Assembly: GCF_900184245.1 (NCBI RefSeq)
Contig: NZ_FXXB01000008.1
Span: 1,689,883-1,753,882 of the forward strand
Reading direction: 5' to 3'
Length of the DNA stretch: 64,000 nt
From: Brachybacterium massiliense
GTDB lineage: Bacteria > Actinomycetota > Actinomycetes > Actinomycetales > Dermabacteraceae
This document shows, one piece after another, positions 1-8,025 of this stretch (position 1 is its first letter; each line of letters starts with the position of its first letter). The notes under the pieces were generated by a model. That model ran no database searches, had not been told where the DNA came from, and worked only from the letters and a program-made list of their open reading frames with translations. The position numbers and the translations under genes are program-made.

Positions 1-117
1 GCACTCGTGCGCGAGGGAATCGCCGTGCCCCCAGCCGCACCTCGAGCAATGCAGCTTCCGCACGCCGTTCACGCGAGCGGATCTGTCAGCGATCTCATTG
101 CCGATCAGCGCCGCTGA
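1..117 (+). CDS. C-terminal end of a probable Phd/YefM-type antitoxin (cut by window edge)
   Basis: An open frame runs from the first base to a TGA at 115-117. It encodes 38 residues that end in a Ser-Val-Ser-Asp-Leu-Ile-Ala-Asp-Gln-Arg-Arg tail. Tails of the type GSVSDLIAEQRR are common at the end of actinobacterial Phd/YefM antitoxins, which neutralise a PIN or RelE toxin and repress their own promoter. The preceding Arg-Glu-Gly and proline-rich linker also fit. No toxin gene follows on the same strand; the next gene is the opposite-strand HTH gene at 163. The antitoxin is therefore either solitary or its partner lies upstream. The N-terminus is outside the window, so this is recognition of a short tail only. 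Confidence 0.4.
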   Translation, partial: ALVREGIAVPPAAPRAMQLPHAVHASGSVSDLIADQRR

Positions 118-162
118 GCGATACGTGTCGGCTTCGACACGGAAATCCGCCGCGCCGCCGCG

Positions 163-396
163 TCAGCGCCCGAACCGCTGCTGCGCCGCCTGCCGGGTGA
201 CGCCGAGCGCGGCGCCGATCATCGTCCACGAGTCTCCCGCCGCGCGAGCCGCGAGCACCGCCGCCGCAAGCTCTTCCTCGGCCGCGTCGAGACCTTCGCG
301 CGCTGCGATGATGCGCCGGAAGTGAACGGCATCACGCGCCGGCGTGACCGCAAGGTCGAGGCCGTCGAGACCCGTGTCGTCAGAGGTTGTCTTCAT
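163..396 (-). CDS. Small helix-turn-helix protein
   Basis: This 77-residue protein consists of a coiled alpha-helical segment (about residues 27-50, [20 protein letters not shown]) followed by a helix-turn-helix at the C-terminus ([20 protein letters not shown], about 56-75). The [12 protein letters not shown] ending is typical of small actinobacterial proteins that carry a sigma-70 region 4-like or Lsr2-like DNA-binding helix pair and often sit alone as nucleoid-type or regulatory proteins. The start at 396 (ATG) is preceded by no strong ribosome-binding site. No partner gene is visible, since the upstream side runs into the ISL3 element. Function beyond DNA binding is unknown. Confidence 0.7.
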   Translation of the reverse strand: MKTTSDDTGLDGLDLAVTPARDAVHFRRIIAAREGLDAAEEELAAAVLAARAAGDSWTMIGAALGVTRQAAQQRFGR

Positions 397-476
397 AGGT
401 AGTCATAGAACTTCGGCCGGAGCCGATCGGCATGGATGATCCGCGCCGGCGCATCCGCAATGATGTCAACTCCCCC

Positions 477-559
477 TTGACGCGTCAACCCCTGATTGAC
501 GCAATTCGGCGCCCCCGACAAGTCTTACGCCCGCCGCCACTCGCGCGGAGTTATCCACA
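477..559. promoter_or_regulatory. TTGACGC repeats and one DnaA box between the HTH gene and ISL3
   Basis: The 215-bp interval 397-611 has no gene. It contains a perfect 12-bp palindrome TTGACGCGTCAA (477-488), a nearby ATTGACGC (494-501) and a GTCAAC (465-470), so the same half-site appears in several orientations. A consensus DnaA box TTATCCACA lies at 551-559. The repeats could be the autoregulatory operator of the HTH gene at 163-396. A single DnaA box is not evidence for an origin. Confidence 0.35.
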
Positions 560-611
560 ACCCTCACCGCACCCGATACGCTCCCCGCATGGCCGACTTC
601 CTCGCATATCC

Positions 612-2037
612 GGCTCTTCGGAATCAAGGGTGTAGGTGAGGTCTGAAGCCTCCGGCTTCGAGCAGCGATCTCGCGATGTAGTGGGTGAGGTTTCGGAACC
701 CGAGTGCGGAGCCGCGGAGGTGCTCGAGGCGGCCGTTGATGGCCTCGGTGGGGCCGTTGCTGGTGCCGGGCCGGTCGAAGAACGCGAGCACGTCGGCGGC
801 GCGTTGCTTCAACGTCCGCCCGAGTCGGCGGATCTCGGCGAGAGCGGCGGGGACGCCGCTGGTGACGGCGTCGATCACGGTCCGCATCATGGCCTTGGCC
901 TTGTTCTTGTCGGGTTCGCGGTAGGCCGCGACGATGCGCTGGTAGATGCCCCAGGTCGCTTCGACCTCGACGTGCTCCTCGGCGGCGAACACCGCGTCGA
1001 GGCGGGCGGTCTGCTTCTCGGTGAGGAAGCTCGCGCCGGTGTGGAGGGTGCGGCGGACACCGTAGAGCGGGTCGCCGGCGTGACCCCGGTGGCCGAGGGT
1101 GTCCTGCTGGACGCGCTGCCGGGTGCGGTCCAGGGCGTCGCCGGCGAGGCGGACGACGTGGAACGGGTCCATCACCGGGACAGCGTCGGGGAGTTCCTCG
1201 GCCGCGGCAGTCTTGAACCCGGAGAACCCGTCCATCGCGACCACCTCGATCTGCTTCGACCAGTCCGCGGGCCGGGCGGCGAGCCACTGCTTGAACACCT
1301 GCTTCGAGCGGCCCTCGACCATGTCCAGCAGCCGTGCCGGGCCGGTCTTCTCGCGGGCCGGGGTGAGGTCGATGATCACGGTCACGTACTTGTCGCCGAG
1401 CCTGGTGTGTCGCCAGACATGCTCGTCGACACCGATCGTGGTCACCCCGTCGAACCTGGTCGGGTCGTCGATGAGCCGCCGCTTGCCCTCGGCGAGGATC
1501 GCGGTGTTCGCGGTATGCCACGACACCCCGAGGCCTGCTGCTGCGCGGGAGACGGTGAGGTGGTCGACCACGATCGCGGTCAGTGCCCACCCGATCCCGC
1601 CGCGGGAGATCTTCGCCCGCGGCGCCGCCGCCTTCGACGTGTCCTGCCGCCAGGTGCGCCGGCAGTGGCCACACCGGTAGCGGCGCACCCGCACCAGCAG
1701 CGCCGTCGGCCGGTGCCCGAACGGCTCATGCGCGAGCGGCCGCGTGACCGTGTCACGCGGCAAGCCCGGGCTGCCGCACTTCCGGCACTACGGGTCGTCG
1801 TCGACGACACGGCACTCAAGTACTGCCCGGTCGGGCTCGAGCAGCTGGCCGACGGCTTCGAGGCCGAGCTCGTCGAGGCGGCAGAACGTGGTCAGGTCAG
1901 GAGTTGCGAACGTAGGGTGGTGCAAGTCGAGGTCTTCCGGCGGATGGGCAGTGTGAGAACTTCCATCCTGGAAGACCTCGACGCCTATCCACGAACCCGC
2001 CGCCGACCCTCGACTACACCCTCAATTTCGAAGGGCC
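612..2037. mobile_element. ISL3-family insertion sequence
   Basis: The element is about 1426 bp and is bounded by imperfect inverted repeats. The left end (from 612) reads GGCTCTTCGGAATCAAGGGT and the right end, on the other strand (from 2037), reads GGCCCTTCGAAATTGAGGGT; the first 24 bases match at all but about four positions. A GGCTCTTCG-type end is characteristic of ISL3. The single transposase is on the minus strand and its stop codon lies inside the left repeat. The 8-bp flanks (604-611 and 2038-2045) are not identical, so no target duplication survives or the element has mediated a rearrangement. The transposase carries a premature stop. Confidence 0.85.
624..1925 (-). pseudogene. ISL3-family transposase, interrupted by an in-frame amber codon
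   Basis: Read from about 1925 (TTG) the frame encodes an ISL3 transposase: an N-terminal segment (FCRLDELGLEAVGQLLEPDR), a zinc-binding region with paired Cys-x2-Cys motifs (CRKCG and RCGHCRRTW), a helix-turn-helix and the DDE catalytic domain (GVDEHVWR, VVAMDGFSGF and a distal Glu). Total length would be near 430 residues, as usual for the family. At 1788-1790 the codon just before CRKCG is TAG. Relatives usually have Trp here (TGG), so a single G-to-A change explains the stop. Translation could restart at TTG 1763 to give a 379-residue product lacking the first zinc motif, but activity is doubtful. The gene ends at 624 in the left inverted repeat. Confidence 0.8.
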
Positions 2038-2196
2038 ACTTCTCTGCCAGAGCGCCTCGTATTCCGCCAGTACTCGACCAGCTGAGCCGGTGCAGGGCCA
2101 CATGCACCGGCGCTGGACCCGGTGTGTCGGGCCGTAACTCGGCGTGGCACGTAGAGGTGCGCTGGCCCGGGCCCGCCTCGCCGGCGCCGCAGAATT

Positions 2197-2242
2197 GCGG
2201 GCTGAGGACCGATGCGTCGATGCACACCGGTCCTCAGCCCGC
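2197..2242 (-). terminator. Hairpin terminator of the leftward sugar operon
   Basis: A perfect 15-bp stem (2197-2211 with 2228-2242) encloses a 16-base loop. It lies about 55 bases downstream of the stop of the oxidoreductase that ends at 2297. There is no clear U-tract, which is common in high-GC genomes. Confidence 0.65.
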
Positions 2243-2251
2243 GAAAGTGAG

Positions 2252-2305
2252 GAGCGTGCCTCGGAGGCCGAGCGTGCCTCGGAGGCTGAGCGCGCTTCAG
2301 AGGCT
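2252..2305. repeat. Three tandem 18-bp repeats overlapping a stop codon
   Basis: The unit GAGCGTGCCTCGGAGGC plus one variable base occurs at 2252-2269 and 2270-2287, with a third copy (4 mismatches) at 2288-2305. The third copy contains the last codons and the stop (2297-2299) of the oxidoreductase on the minus strand. Because 18 bp equals six codons, the repeats would extend the protein in frame if the stop were read through. Confidence 0.8.
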
Positions 2306-3310
2306 GATGACGTCCGCCATCTTGCCGGTGCGGGAGGACTCGTAGGCCGCGAGGATCACGCCGAGCACGCTCACGCCCTCCACCTCCGTGTTGATCGGAC
2401 GCTCGCCGCTGATCAGGCAGTCCACGAAGTGCGCGATCTCGGCGGAGAAGGTCTCCACCTGCTCGTGCTCGAACACCTGCTCCTCCTCGCCGCGCACCTG
2501 CACGCGCAGGGTGGAGCCGTCGGAGCTGAGCGAGCCCTTCTCGCCCACCACGGAGAAGCGGTCGGTGCCCGGTGCGGCCTGGTACGCCCAGGAGGTCACC
2601 ATCTGGCCCACTGCGCCGCTGTCGAAGCGCACCAGCACCTGCGCCGAGTCCTCGCCCTCCATGAACTTCAGGCGGTGCGTGGACAGCATCGCGAAGGCGC
2701 TGGTGGGGACCGCGCCCGCGAGGTGCAGCATCAGGTAGGTGGGGTGGTAGCCGGTGTCGATCAGCTCGCCGCCGCCGGAGGTCGCGGCGTTCGCGCGCCA
2801 GCCCATCGAATCGGGGTCGAAGTCGTTGTAGAACGAGTCGGTGGTGCGCACCTCGTAGACCTCGCCGAGGGTGCCCGCGTCCAGGATCTCCTTGGCCTTC
2901 GCGACGGCCGGCATGAACAGCTGATTGTGCGCGCACATCAGCGTCACGCCCGCCTTCTTCACGGCCTCGCTGACCTGCTTGGCCTCCTCGGGGGTGAGGC
3001 ACAGCGGCTTCTCGCACAGGATGTGCTTGCCCGCCTCGGCGGCCGCGAGGATCGCGGGGGTGTGCAGGTGGTGGGGGAGGCAGATGTCGACCGCGTCGAC
3101 GTTCTCGTCCTTCACCAGCTCCCTGAAGTCGGTGTAGCCCTTCGCGCCGGTCTCGGCCTCGCGGCGGGCGAGCGCCTCGGGGTCGACGTCGGCGATGGCG
3201 GTGACCTTCGCGCGGTCCGCGACGGTGGCGTAGGCGTTCAGGTGCGCGGTGGCGATGCCACCGCCGCCGAGGATGCCGATGCGGACGGGGGAGGGGACGG
3301 TGCTGGTCAT
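2297..3310 (-). CDS. Gfo/Idh/MocA-family NAD(P)-dependent oxidoreductase
   Basis: A 337-residue cytoplasmic dehydrogenase. It has an N-terminal Rossmann fold with GILGGGGIATAH (about residues 12-23), the NAD-binding and catalytic motif CEKPL (Lys near 101) and a C-terminal alpha/beta substrate domain with the D-x3-H motif in ELIDTGYHPTYL. The family oxidises or reduces sugars, inositols or keto-glycosides. I chose ATG 3310 because AGGAG sits five bases upstream; a longer version from 3337 lacks such a site. It is the last gene of a leftward operon with two permeases, a binding protein and a second Gfo/Idh/MocA enzyme, so its substrate is probably the imported sugar. Exact substrate unknown. 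Confidence 0.85.
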   Translation of the reverse strand: MTSTVPSPVRIGILGGGGIATAHLNAYATVADRAKVTAIADVDPEALARREAETGAKGYTDFRELVKDENVDAVDICLPHHLHTPAILAAAEAGKHILCEKPLCLTPEEAKQVSEAVKKAGVTLMCAHNQLFMPAVAKAKEILDAGTLGEVYEVRTTDSFYNDFDPDSMGWRANAATSGGGELIDTGYHPTYLMLHLAGAVPTSAFAMLSTHRLKFMEGEDSAQVLVRFDSGAVGQMVTSWAYQAAPGTDRFSVVGEKGSLSSDGSTLRVQVRGEEEQVFEHEQVETFSAEIAHFVDCLISGERPINTEVEGVSVLGVILAAYESSRTGKMADVISL

Positions 3311-3376
3311 GGAGGCTCCTGCTTCTGCGATGGTCATGAGGTTCGTGGGGTGGATCGGATCTGGGATGCTGCGGGC

Positions 3377-4336
3377 TCAGGCGGCCGCGGAGTTCGCCGA
3401 GGCCACCAGAGCGGTCAGGGCCTGGGCGCGCTCGAGGTTCTCGGTGGTGTCCTCACCGGTGCGGATCGCGTCGACCCACTGCGCGAAGGGGTTCTCCGCA
3501 TCGGCCGGGACGTCGAGCGGGACCGGTCCCTCGCCGGTGTCGACGCTGGTGCCGCCGTCGGCCCCGAGCCCGTGCTGGAACGAGCCCTTGGTGCCCTGCA
3601 CCTCGATCGAGAAGGGGCTCGTGGGGGTCACGAACCCGGTCTCGATCACGCCGATCGCGCCGTCGGTGCCGGTCACGGTGACCACGGCGTTGTCCTCCAC
3701 GCCGCGGCCGGTCATGTCGGTGTAGGTCGCCGAGCGCACCTGCACGTCCGTGCCCAGGATCAGCTGGGTGAGGTAGACGGGGTGGGCGGCGAGGTCGCTG
3801 AACGCGCCGCCGATCGCGGCGACGGGATCGTAGAACCGGGCCGGCAACCAGTCGGCGGTGGAGCCGTTGTGCGCCAGGCGCACCCGCGAGTAGGTCAGGC
3901 GGCCGAGCCGCCCCTCCTCGAGCACGCGCCGCAGCGCGAGCGCGTAGCCGTGGGCCAGGCGAGGCAGGGAGACGGTCAGCCGCACCCCTGCCTCGCGCGC
4001 CGCGGCGATCAGCTCCTCGCCCTCGGCGACGGTGGGGGCCAGCAGCTTCTCGGTGAACACGTGCTTGCCCGCCGCGATCGCCTTCCCGATCACCTCGCGG
4101 TGCACGTTCGTGGCGGTGGTGACGGTGACGCCGTCGAGGTCCTGCCTGGCCAGCAGCACCTCGAGGTCCGGGGCGAACTCGACGCCGAGGGACTCGGCCA
4201 GGGCGCGGCCGCGCTCCGGCTCCTCGTCCCAGACGGCGACCAGCTCGGTGCCGGGATGCTGCTGGGCCTCCCGGGCGTACTCCTCGGCATGGACGTGCCA
4301 GGCCGAGAGCGCTGCGATGCGCAGTGGTGCGGTCAT
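3377..4336 (-). CDS. Divergent Gfo/Idh/MocA-family oxidoreductase
   Basis: This 319-residue protein has the two-domain Gfo/Idh/MocA architecture, but the N-terminal nucleotide loop reads ALSAWHVHAEEYAREA (residues 9-24) instead of GxGxxG, and the usual EKP is EKL (96-98). The catalytic Lys is retained, as is the C-terminal GGAFSDLAAHPVYL motif with Asp and His. GAGGAAGC directly precedes ATG 4336. It is separated by 66 bases from the downstream paralogue and by 95 bases from the upstream binding-protein gene, and is probably cotranscribed. The altered loop suggests a changed way of gripping the cofactor or a tightly held one. It could be the isomerase or second oxidoreductase partner of its neighbour; this is inference. 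Confidence 0.8.
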   Translation of the reverse strand: MTAPLRIAALSAWHVHAEEYAREAQQHPGTELVAVWDEEPERGRALAESLGVEFAPDLEVLLARQDLDGVTVTTATNVHREVIGKAIAAGKHVFTEKLLAPTVAEGEELIAAAREAGVRLTVSLPRLAHGYALALRRVLEEGRLGRLTYSRVRLAHNGSTADWLPARFYDPVAAIGGAFSDLAAHPVYLTQLILGTDVQVRSATYTDMTGRGVEDNAVVTVTGTDGAIGVIETGFVTPTSPFSIEVQGTKGSFQHGLGADGGTSVDTGEGPVPLDVPADAENPFAQWVDAIRTGEDTTENLERAQALTALVASANSAAA

Positions 4337-4431
4337 GCTTCCTCACGATCATTGGGATGGTTCACGGCTCGCCCGCAGGTCTTACCGCCGCACGTGGTTC
4401 CGGGGCCGGGGCCCCGCCGCGCCTGCCCGGC

Positions 4432-5832
4432 TCAGTCGGGCAGGCGAAGATTCGGATCCGGCTGGCCGAAGCCCTCCGGCAGCTGGAACGGACAGAACTG
4501 CTGCATGGTGGGGTCGACGTAGGCCTGGGCCTCCTTGACCAGGTTCTCCGGGGTGTCGGAGGCCTGGTTGAGGCTGCCCTGCATCGTCATCATCGCGTCC
4601 CAGAGCTTGGTGCCCACCGGCAGCGGCGGGCGCGACTGTGCCACATCCAGCAGCTCCACGAAGAACCGGATGTCCTCGTTCCAGCCCTCGGGATCAGCGA
4701 CGGTCTCGAGGTTGGTGGGGATGCGGCTGATGCCGCGCATCATCGTCTTCTGCCCCTCGTAGCCGGCGTAGTAGGACATGAACCGCCACGCCGCCTCGGA
4801 CATCGACGCCCCCTTGGGCATGGTCAGCGCGAAGCCGCCCGCCCAGGTGAAGGGCTCATCGCCCGCGTTCGGCACCGGCAGGTGGGTGACGGTGTAGTTC
4901 ATGTCCGGCTTGTAGTCCGCCTGCCCCTGCACTCCCCACGGGCCGGTGATCTGGAACAGCTGCCGGTCCGAGAAGAAGGAGGTCTGGGTGGGCGGGGCGT
5001 TGGGCGGCTGGTACGTCGCCTTGAAGGCGTCCAGGCGCGGGAAGTTCAGGCGCTTGACCCAGTCCGCGTACATCGTCGCGACATCCAGCATCGGCTGCTC
5101 GTCCAGCAGCATGCGGCACTCGGCGTTGTCGTACAGCGGGACACCGTTCGCGATCGCCCACATCAGCAGCGAGGCCTGGTCATCCCACGGGATCCAGGTG
5201 ACCCGCTCGTAGGAGCCCCGCGCATCCTGCACGCTGACCTCGTCGTGGATCTCCCACATCTGATCGTAGGAGAGGGGCCCGTTTTCCGGATCCAGCAGCG
5301 CCCGATCGATGCCCGCCTCGTCCGCGAGGTCGAGGTTGACGTACATGCCGCGGGTGTCGGTGTCCATCGGCAGGCCGTAGTAGTGGCCGTCGTAGAACAG
5401 CTCGTCGGTGGCGAACTTGACCCAGCCGGCCATGTACTCCTGCGGGCTCATCCCCTCGTGCTCCTCGATCAGCCCATCGATCGGCTCGAGCAGCCCCAGG
5501 GAGGCGAACTGCGAGGTGTTGAAGCGGTCCATGAAGTAGACATCCGGGCCGGTGCGCCCGCGCACGGCGGTGATGACGCTCGAGGCGTCGCCTTCACCGT
5601 TGGAGGGCACCTGGGAGACCTCGACCGTGATGTCGGGGTTCTCGGCGGTGAACGCCTCGATGATCTCGGCCTCGACGTCCGCGTCGGAGGCCCAGATGCC
5701 CCACAGCCGCACCACGTTCGGGTCGCGGTCCGCGCCGGTGGGGCGGTCGGTGCAGCCGGTGATCGCGCCGCCGGCGATGGAGACGGAGGCTCCGGCGCCC
5801 AGGGCCTTGAGGAGTGTCCTTCGATCGATCAC
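4432..5832 (-). CDS. Carbohydrate ABC transporter substrate-binding lipoprotein
   Basis: This 466-residue family-1 extracellular solute-binding protein is expected on the outer face of the membrane. The N-terminus has twin arginines (DRRTLLKALG), a hydrophobic stretch and the lipobox-like AITGC, so it is probably a Tat-exported lipoprotein anchored near Cys 28. The mature part shows family features such as YYGLPMDTDTRGMYVN and WAGGFALTMPKGA. The GTG start at 5832 overlaps the stop of the upstream permease (GTGA) and has GGGAGG upstream; the open frame continues much further but without homology. The gene is third in the leftward operon. The ligand cannot be read from sequence; the neighbouring oxidoreductases suggest a glycoside or oligosaccharide. 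Confidence 0.88.
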   Translation of the reverse strand: MIDRRTLLKALGAGASVSIAGGAITGCTDRPTGADRDPNVVRLWGIWASDADVEAEIIEAFTAENPDITVEVSQVPSNGEGDASSVITAVRGRTGPDVYFMDRFNTSQFASLGLLEPIDGLIEEHEGMSPQEYMAGWVKFATDELFYDGHYYGLPMDTDTRGMYVNLDLADEAGIDRALLDPENGPLSYDQMWEIHDEVSVQDARGSYERVTWIPWDDQASLLMWAIANGVPLYDNAECRMLLDEQPMLDVATMYADWVKRLNFPRLDAFKATYQPPNAPPTQTSFFSDRQLFQITGPWGVQGQADYKPDMNYTVTHLPVPNAGDEPFTWAGGFALTMPKGASMSEAAWRFMSYYAGYEGQKTMMRGISRIPTNLETVADPEGWNEDIRFFVELLDVAQSRPPLPVGTKLWDAMMTMQGSLNQASDTPENLVKEAQAYVDPTMQQFCPFQLPEGFGQPDPNLRLPD

Positions 5833-6752
5833 TTGAAACCTCCCAGGGAGATGCCGCTGATGAAATAGCGCTGGAACAGGAAGAAGAGGATCACCAGCGG
5901 GAGCACCACCAGGAACGAGGCCGCCATCAGCAGGCTGAACGGGACGTCCTGGGCGTTGACGGAGCGGAACACCTCCATACCGATCGAGAGCGTCTGCAGC
6001 TCGCGGTCCTGCAGGTAGATCAGCGGGCCCATGAAGTCGTTCCAGGTGCCCACCGCGGCGAAGATCGCCACCACGGTCAGCGCCGGGCGCGTGGCGGGGA
6101 AGACGATCCGCCAGGCGATCGACCAGTCGCTCGCGCCGTCCACGCGGGCCGCATCGAGCATGTCCCGCGGGGTCTGCAGCATGAACTGCCGCAGCAGGAA
6201 GGTGAAGAACCCTCCCGCGAACAGCGCGGGCAGGATCAGGGGCGCCCAGGTGTTGACGAAGCCGAGCGCCGCCCACATGTCGAACATCGGGATCAGCGTG
6301 ACCGGGAACGGCAGGAACAGGGTCGCCAGCACCACGAAGAACACCTTGTCGCGGCCGGGCCAGTCGATGCACGAGAAGCCGTAGGCGACGATGAAGTTCG
6401 AGATCACCGAGAACACCACCACGCTGATCGTGATGATGGCGCTGTTGCGGAAGAACAGCCAGAACGGCATCACCGTGGTGGCCTCACGGAAGTTGCTCCA
6501 GTGGAACTCCTGCGGGAACAGCGTGGGCGGGACCATCGCGAGCTCCTCGGGGCCCTTCACCGCCGAGATGAGCATCCAGTACAGGGGGAGCGAGAACAGG
6601 GCCAGCACCGCCAGGATCACCAGGCGTGAGATCCAGGCGCTGAGTCCGGTGGGGCGGGAGCCGTCGGGGTTGCGGCCGTAGTCGGAGCGCGACTTCAGCG
6701 GGCGGGCGGTGTCCGCCGCAGTCGCCGGAGCGCTCATCTGAGTGATTGCCAT
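5829..6752 (-). CDS. Carbohydrate ABC transporter permease (MalG-like)
   Basis: A 307-residue inner-membrane protein with about six hydrophobic segments. The EAA loop that contacts the ATPase is present (DAARVDGASDWSIAWRIVFP, about residues 208-227). The C-terminus, RYFISGISLGGFK, is typical of MalG/CUT1 permeases. It pairs with the permease at 6769-7767 and with the lipoprotein whose start overlaps its stop. GAGGAAGG lies about ten bases before ATG 6752; an alternative ATG at 6737 would remove five residues. No ATPase gene is nearby. Confidence 0.9.
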   Translation of the reverse strand: MAITQMSAPATAADTARPLKSRSDYGRNPDGSRPTGLSAWISRLVILAVLALFSLPLYWMLISAVKGPEELAMVPPTLFPQEFHWSNFREATTVMPFWLFFRNSAIITISVVVFSVISNFIVAYGFSCIDWPGRDKVFFVVLATLFLPFPVTLIPMFDMWAALGFVNTWAPLILPALFAGGFFTFLLRQFMLQTPRDMLDAARVDGASDWSIAWRIVFPATRPALTVVAIFAAVGTWNDFMGPLIYLQDRELQTLSIGMEVFRSVNAQDVPFSLLMAASFLVVLPLVILFFLFQRYFISGISLGGFK

Positions 6753-6768
6753 GATGTGTGCCTTCCTC

Positions 6769-7767
6769 TCAGCCTGCGGCCACGTCGTAGTTCACGAACC
6801 GGCGCGAGAGCCAGTAGATGAGGCCGGCCAGGAGCATGCCGAACAGGAACAGCAGCACCGCGAGCGCCGAGGCGAAGCCGAGCTGACCGTAGGAGAAGGC
6901 GTTGCGGTAGAGGTACAGCATGTAGAACAGGGTCGCGTTGTCCGGACCGCCGTCGGTCATGATGTACGCCTCGGTGAACACCATCATCGCGCCGGAGACG
7001 CCCGTGATCAGGTTGAACAGGATCGTGGGGGTCAGCAGCGGGAGCGTGATCGCGGTGAACTGCTTCATCCGCCCGGCGCCGTCGATGCGCGCCGCCTCGT
7101 ACAGGGTGGAGGGGATGTTCCGCAGGCCCGCCAGGTAGATCAGCGCCGCGTTGCCGGCGGCGAGCTGCGCCATCAGGATGATCACGATCTTCGCGTAGCG
7201 CGGCTCGCCCAGCAGGTTCGTATCCGGCATCCCGAACAGCCCCAGCACCTGGTTGACGATGCCGAACTGGGGGTTGACGAACACGATGAAGATGAACGAC
7301 ATCGCGAACATCGGGATCAGCGAGGGCAGGTAGAGCAGGGTGCGGTAGATCGCCACCTCGCGCACGTTGCGGTTCATCGCCAGCGCCAGCAGCAGTGCGA
7401 CCACCAGGCCCAGCGGCACGGAGATCAGCATGTAGTAGACGGTGTTGCCCACCGAGGTGCGCACCAGCGGGTCCAGGAACGCGGAGACGTAGTTCTGCAG
7501 GCCGATGAAGGTGGGGGTCTGCATGCCCGAGTACTGGGTGAGGCTGATGCCGAAGGAGTACACCAGCGGGTAGATGACGAACACCGCCACGCCGATGATC
7601 CACGGCGAGATGAACAGCAGCCCCACTCGCAGGTTCCGCTTCTCGCGCCGGCTCAGCGGGCGCCGACGGCGGCCGCCCGTGCCGGGCGGTCCTTCTGATG
7701 CTTCGCGTGTCGGGGTTCCCCGGGACTGTGCGGGGCCGACCGCGGCGATCGCATCGCTCGCGCTCAT
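6769..7767 (-). CDS. Carbohydrate ABC transporter permease (MalF-like)
   Basis: A 332-residue permease with a cytoplasmic basic N-terminus (RREKRNLRVG), six predicted membrane spans beginning with LLFISPWIIGVAVFVIYPLV, and an EAA loop (YEAARIDGAGRMKQFTAITL). It forms a heterodimer with the MalG-like permease. It is the first gene of the leftward operon. AAGGAGA is correctly spaced before ATG 7767, and a promoter with dyad symmetry lies about 110 bases upstream, facing the divergent ROK regulator gene. That arrangement suggests local control by the ROK protein. Confidence 0.9.
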   Translation of the reverse strand: MSASDAIAAVGPAQSRGTPTREASEGPPGTGGRRRRPLSRREKRNLRVGLLFISPWIIGVAVFVIYPLVYSFGISLTQYSGMQTPTFIGLQNYVSAFLDPLVRTSVGNTVYYMLISVPLGLVVALLLALAMNRNVREVAIYRTLLYLPSLIPMFAMSFIFIVFVNPQFGIVNQVLGLFGMPDTNLLGEPRYAKIVIILMAQLAAGNAALIYLAGLRNIPSTLYEAARIDGAGRMKQFTAITLPLLTPTILFNLITGVSGAMMVFTEAYIMTDGGPDNATLFYMLYLYRNAFSYGQLGFASALAVLLFLFGMLLAGLIYWLSRRFVNYDVAAG

Positions 7768-7871
7768 GTCTCTCCTTCCGATGCACCGCCTCGTCGCGGT
7801 GCGTTCACGGGGCGGGACGGAGTGCTCCCGCCATGGCTGTCCGAAGGGGATCCGATGATCCCTGCGCCATG

Positions 7872-7907
7872 GTGAGGTAGATTACTCACACTGATTGACT
7901 TAATCAA
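7872..7907 (-). promoter_or_regulatory. Promoter and overlapping dyads of the leftward ABC operon
   Basis: On the minus strand TTGATT (7907-7902) is followed after 17 bases by TAATCT (7884-7879), a plausible sigma-70 -35/-10 pair. The -35 is embedded in overlapping dyads, TGATT-N5-AATCA (7892-7906) and TTGA-N5-TCAA (7895-7907). The -10 is enclosed by GTGAG-N8-CTCAC (7872-7889). These AT-rich dyads stand out in GC-rich DNA and are good operator candidates for the divergent ROK repressor (8026-9306). The leader further down also has a 7-bp hairpin (7783-7789 with 7796-7802). Confidence 0.6.
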
Positions 7908-8025
7908 CGGGTCACGGCCGACGAATTCCAGCGCGGCCCCGATCGCCCCCGCGTATCGTGCGCGGCAGCGGGGGAGATCTGCCCGTCTCCGCCCGGCGGG
8001 GGACCAGCTCACGGAAGGGGGCGGC

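Noticed and set aside
551..559. Replication origin suggested by the DnaA box TTATCCACA
   Set aside because: Only one box, with no AT-rich unwinding region, no cluster of further boxes and no dnaA, dnaN or rpmH genes nearby.
612..2037. 8-bp target duplication for the ISL3 element
   Set aside because: Flanks GCATATCC (604-611) and ACTTCTCT (2038-2045) do not match even with a one- or two-base shift of the ends.
636..4522. Very long plus-strand reading frames (636-2345 and 2144-4522) opposite the ISL3 transposase and oxidoreductases
   Set aside because: They are rich in Arg, Gly, Ala and His repeats without domain signatures and lie antisense to clearly homologous genes. Such frames are an artefact of high GC.
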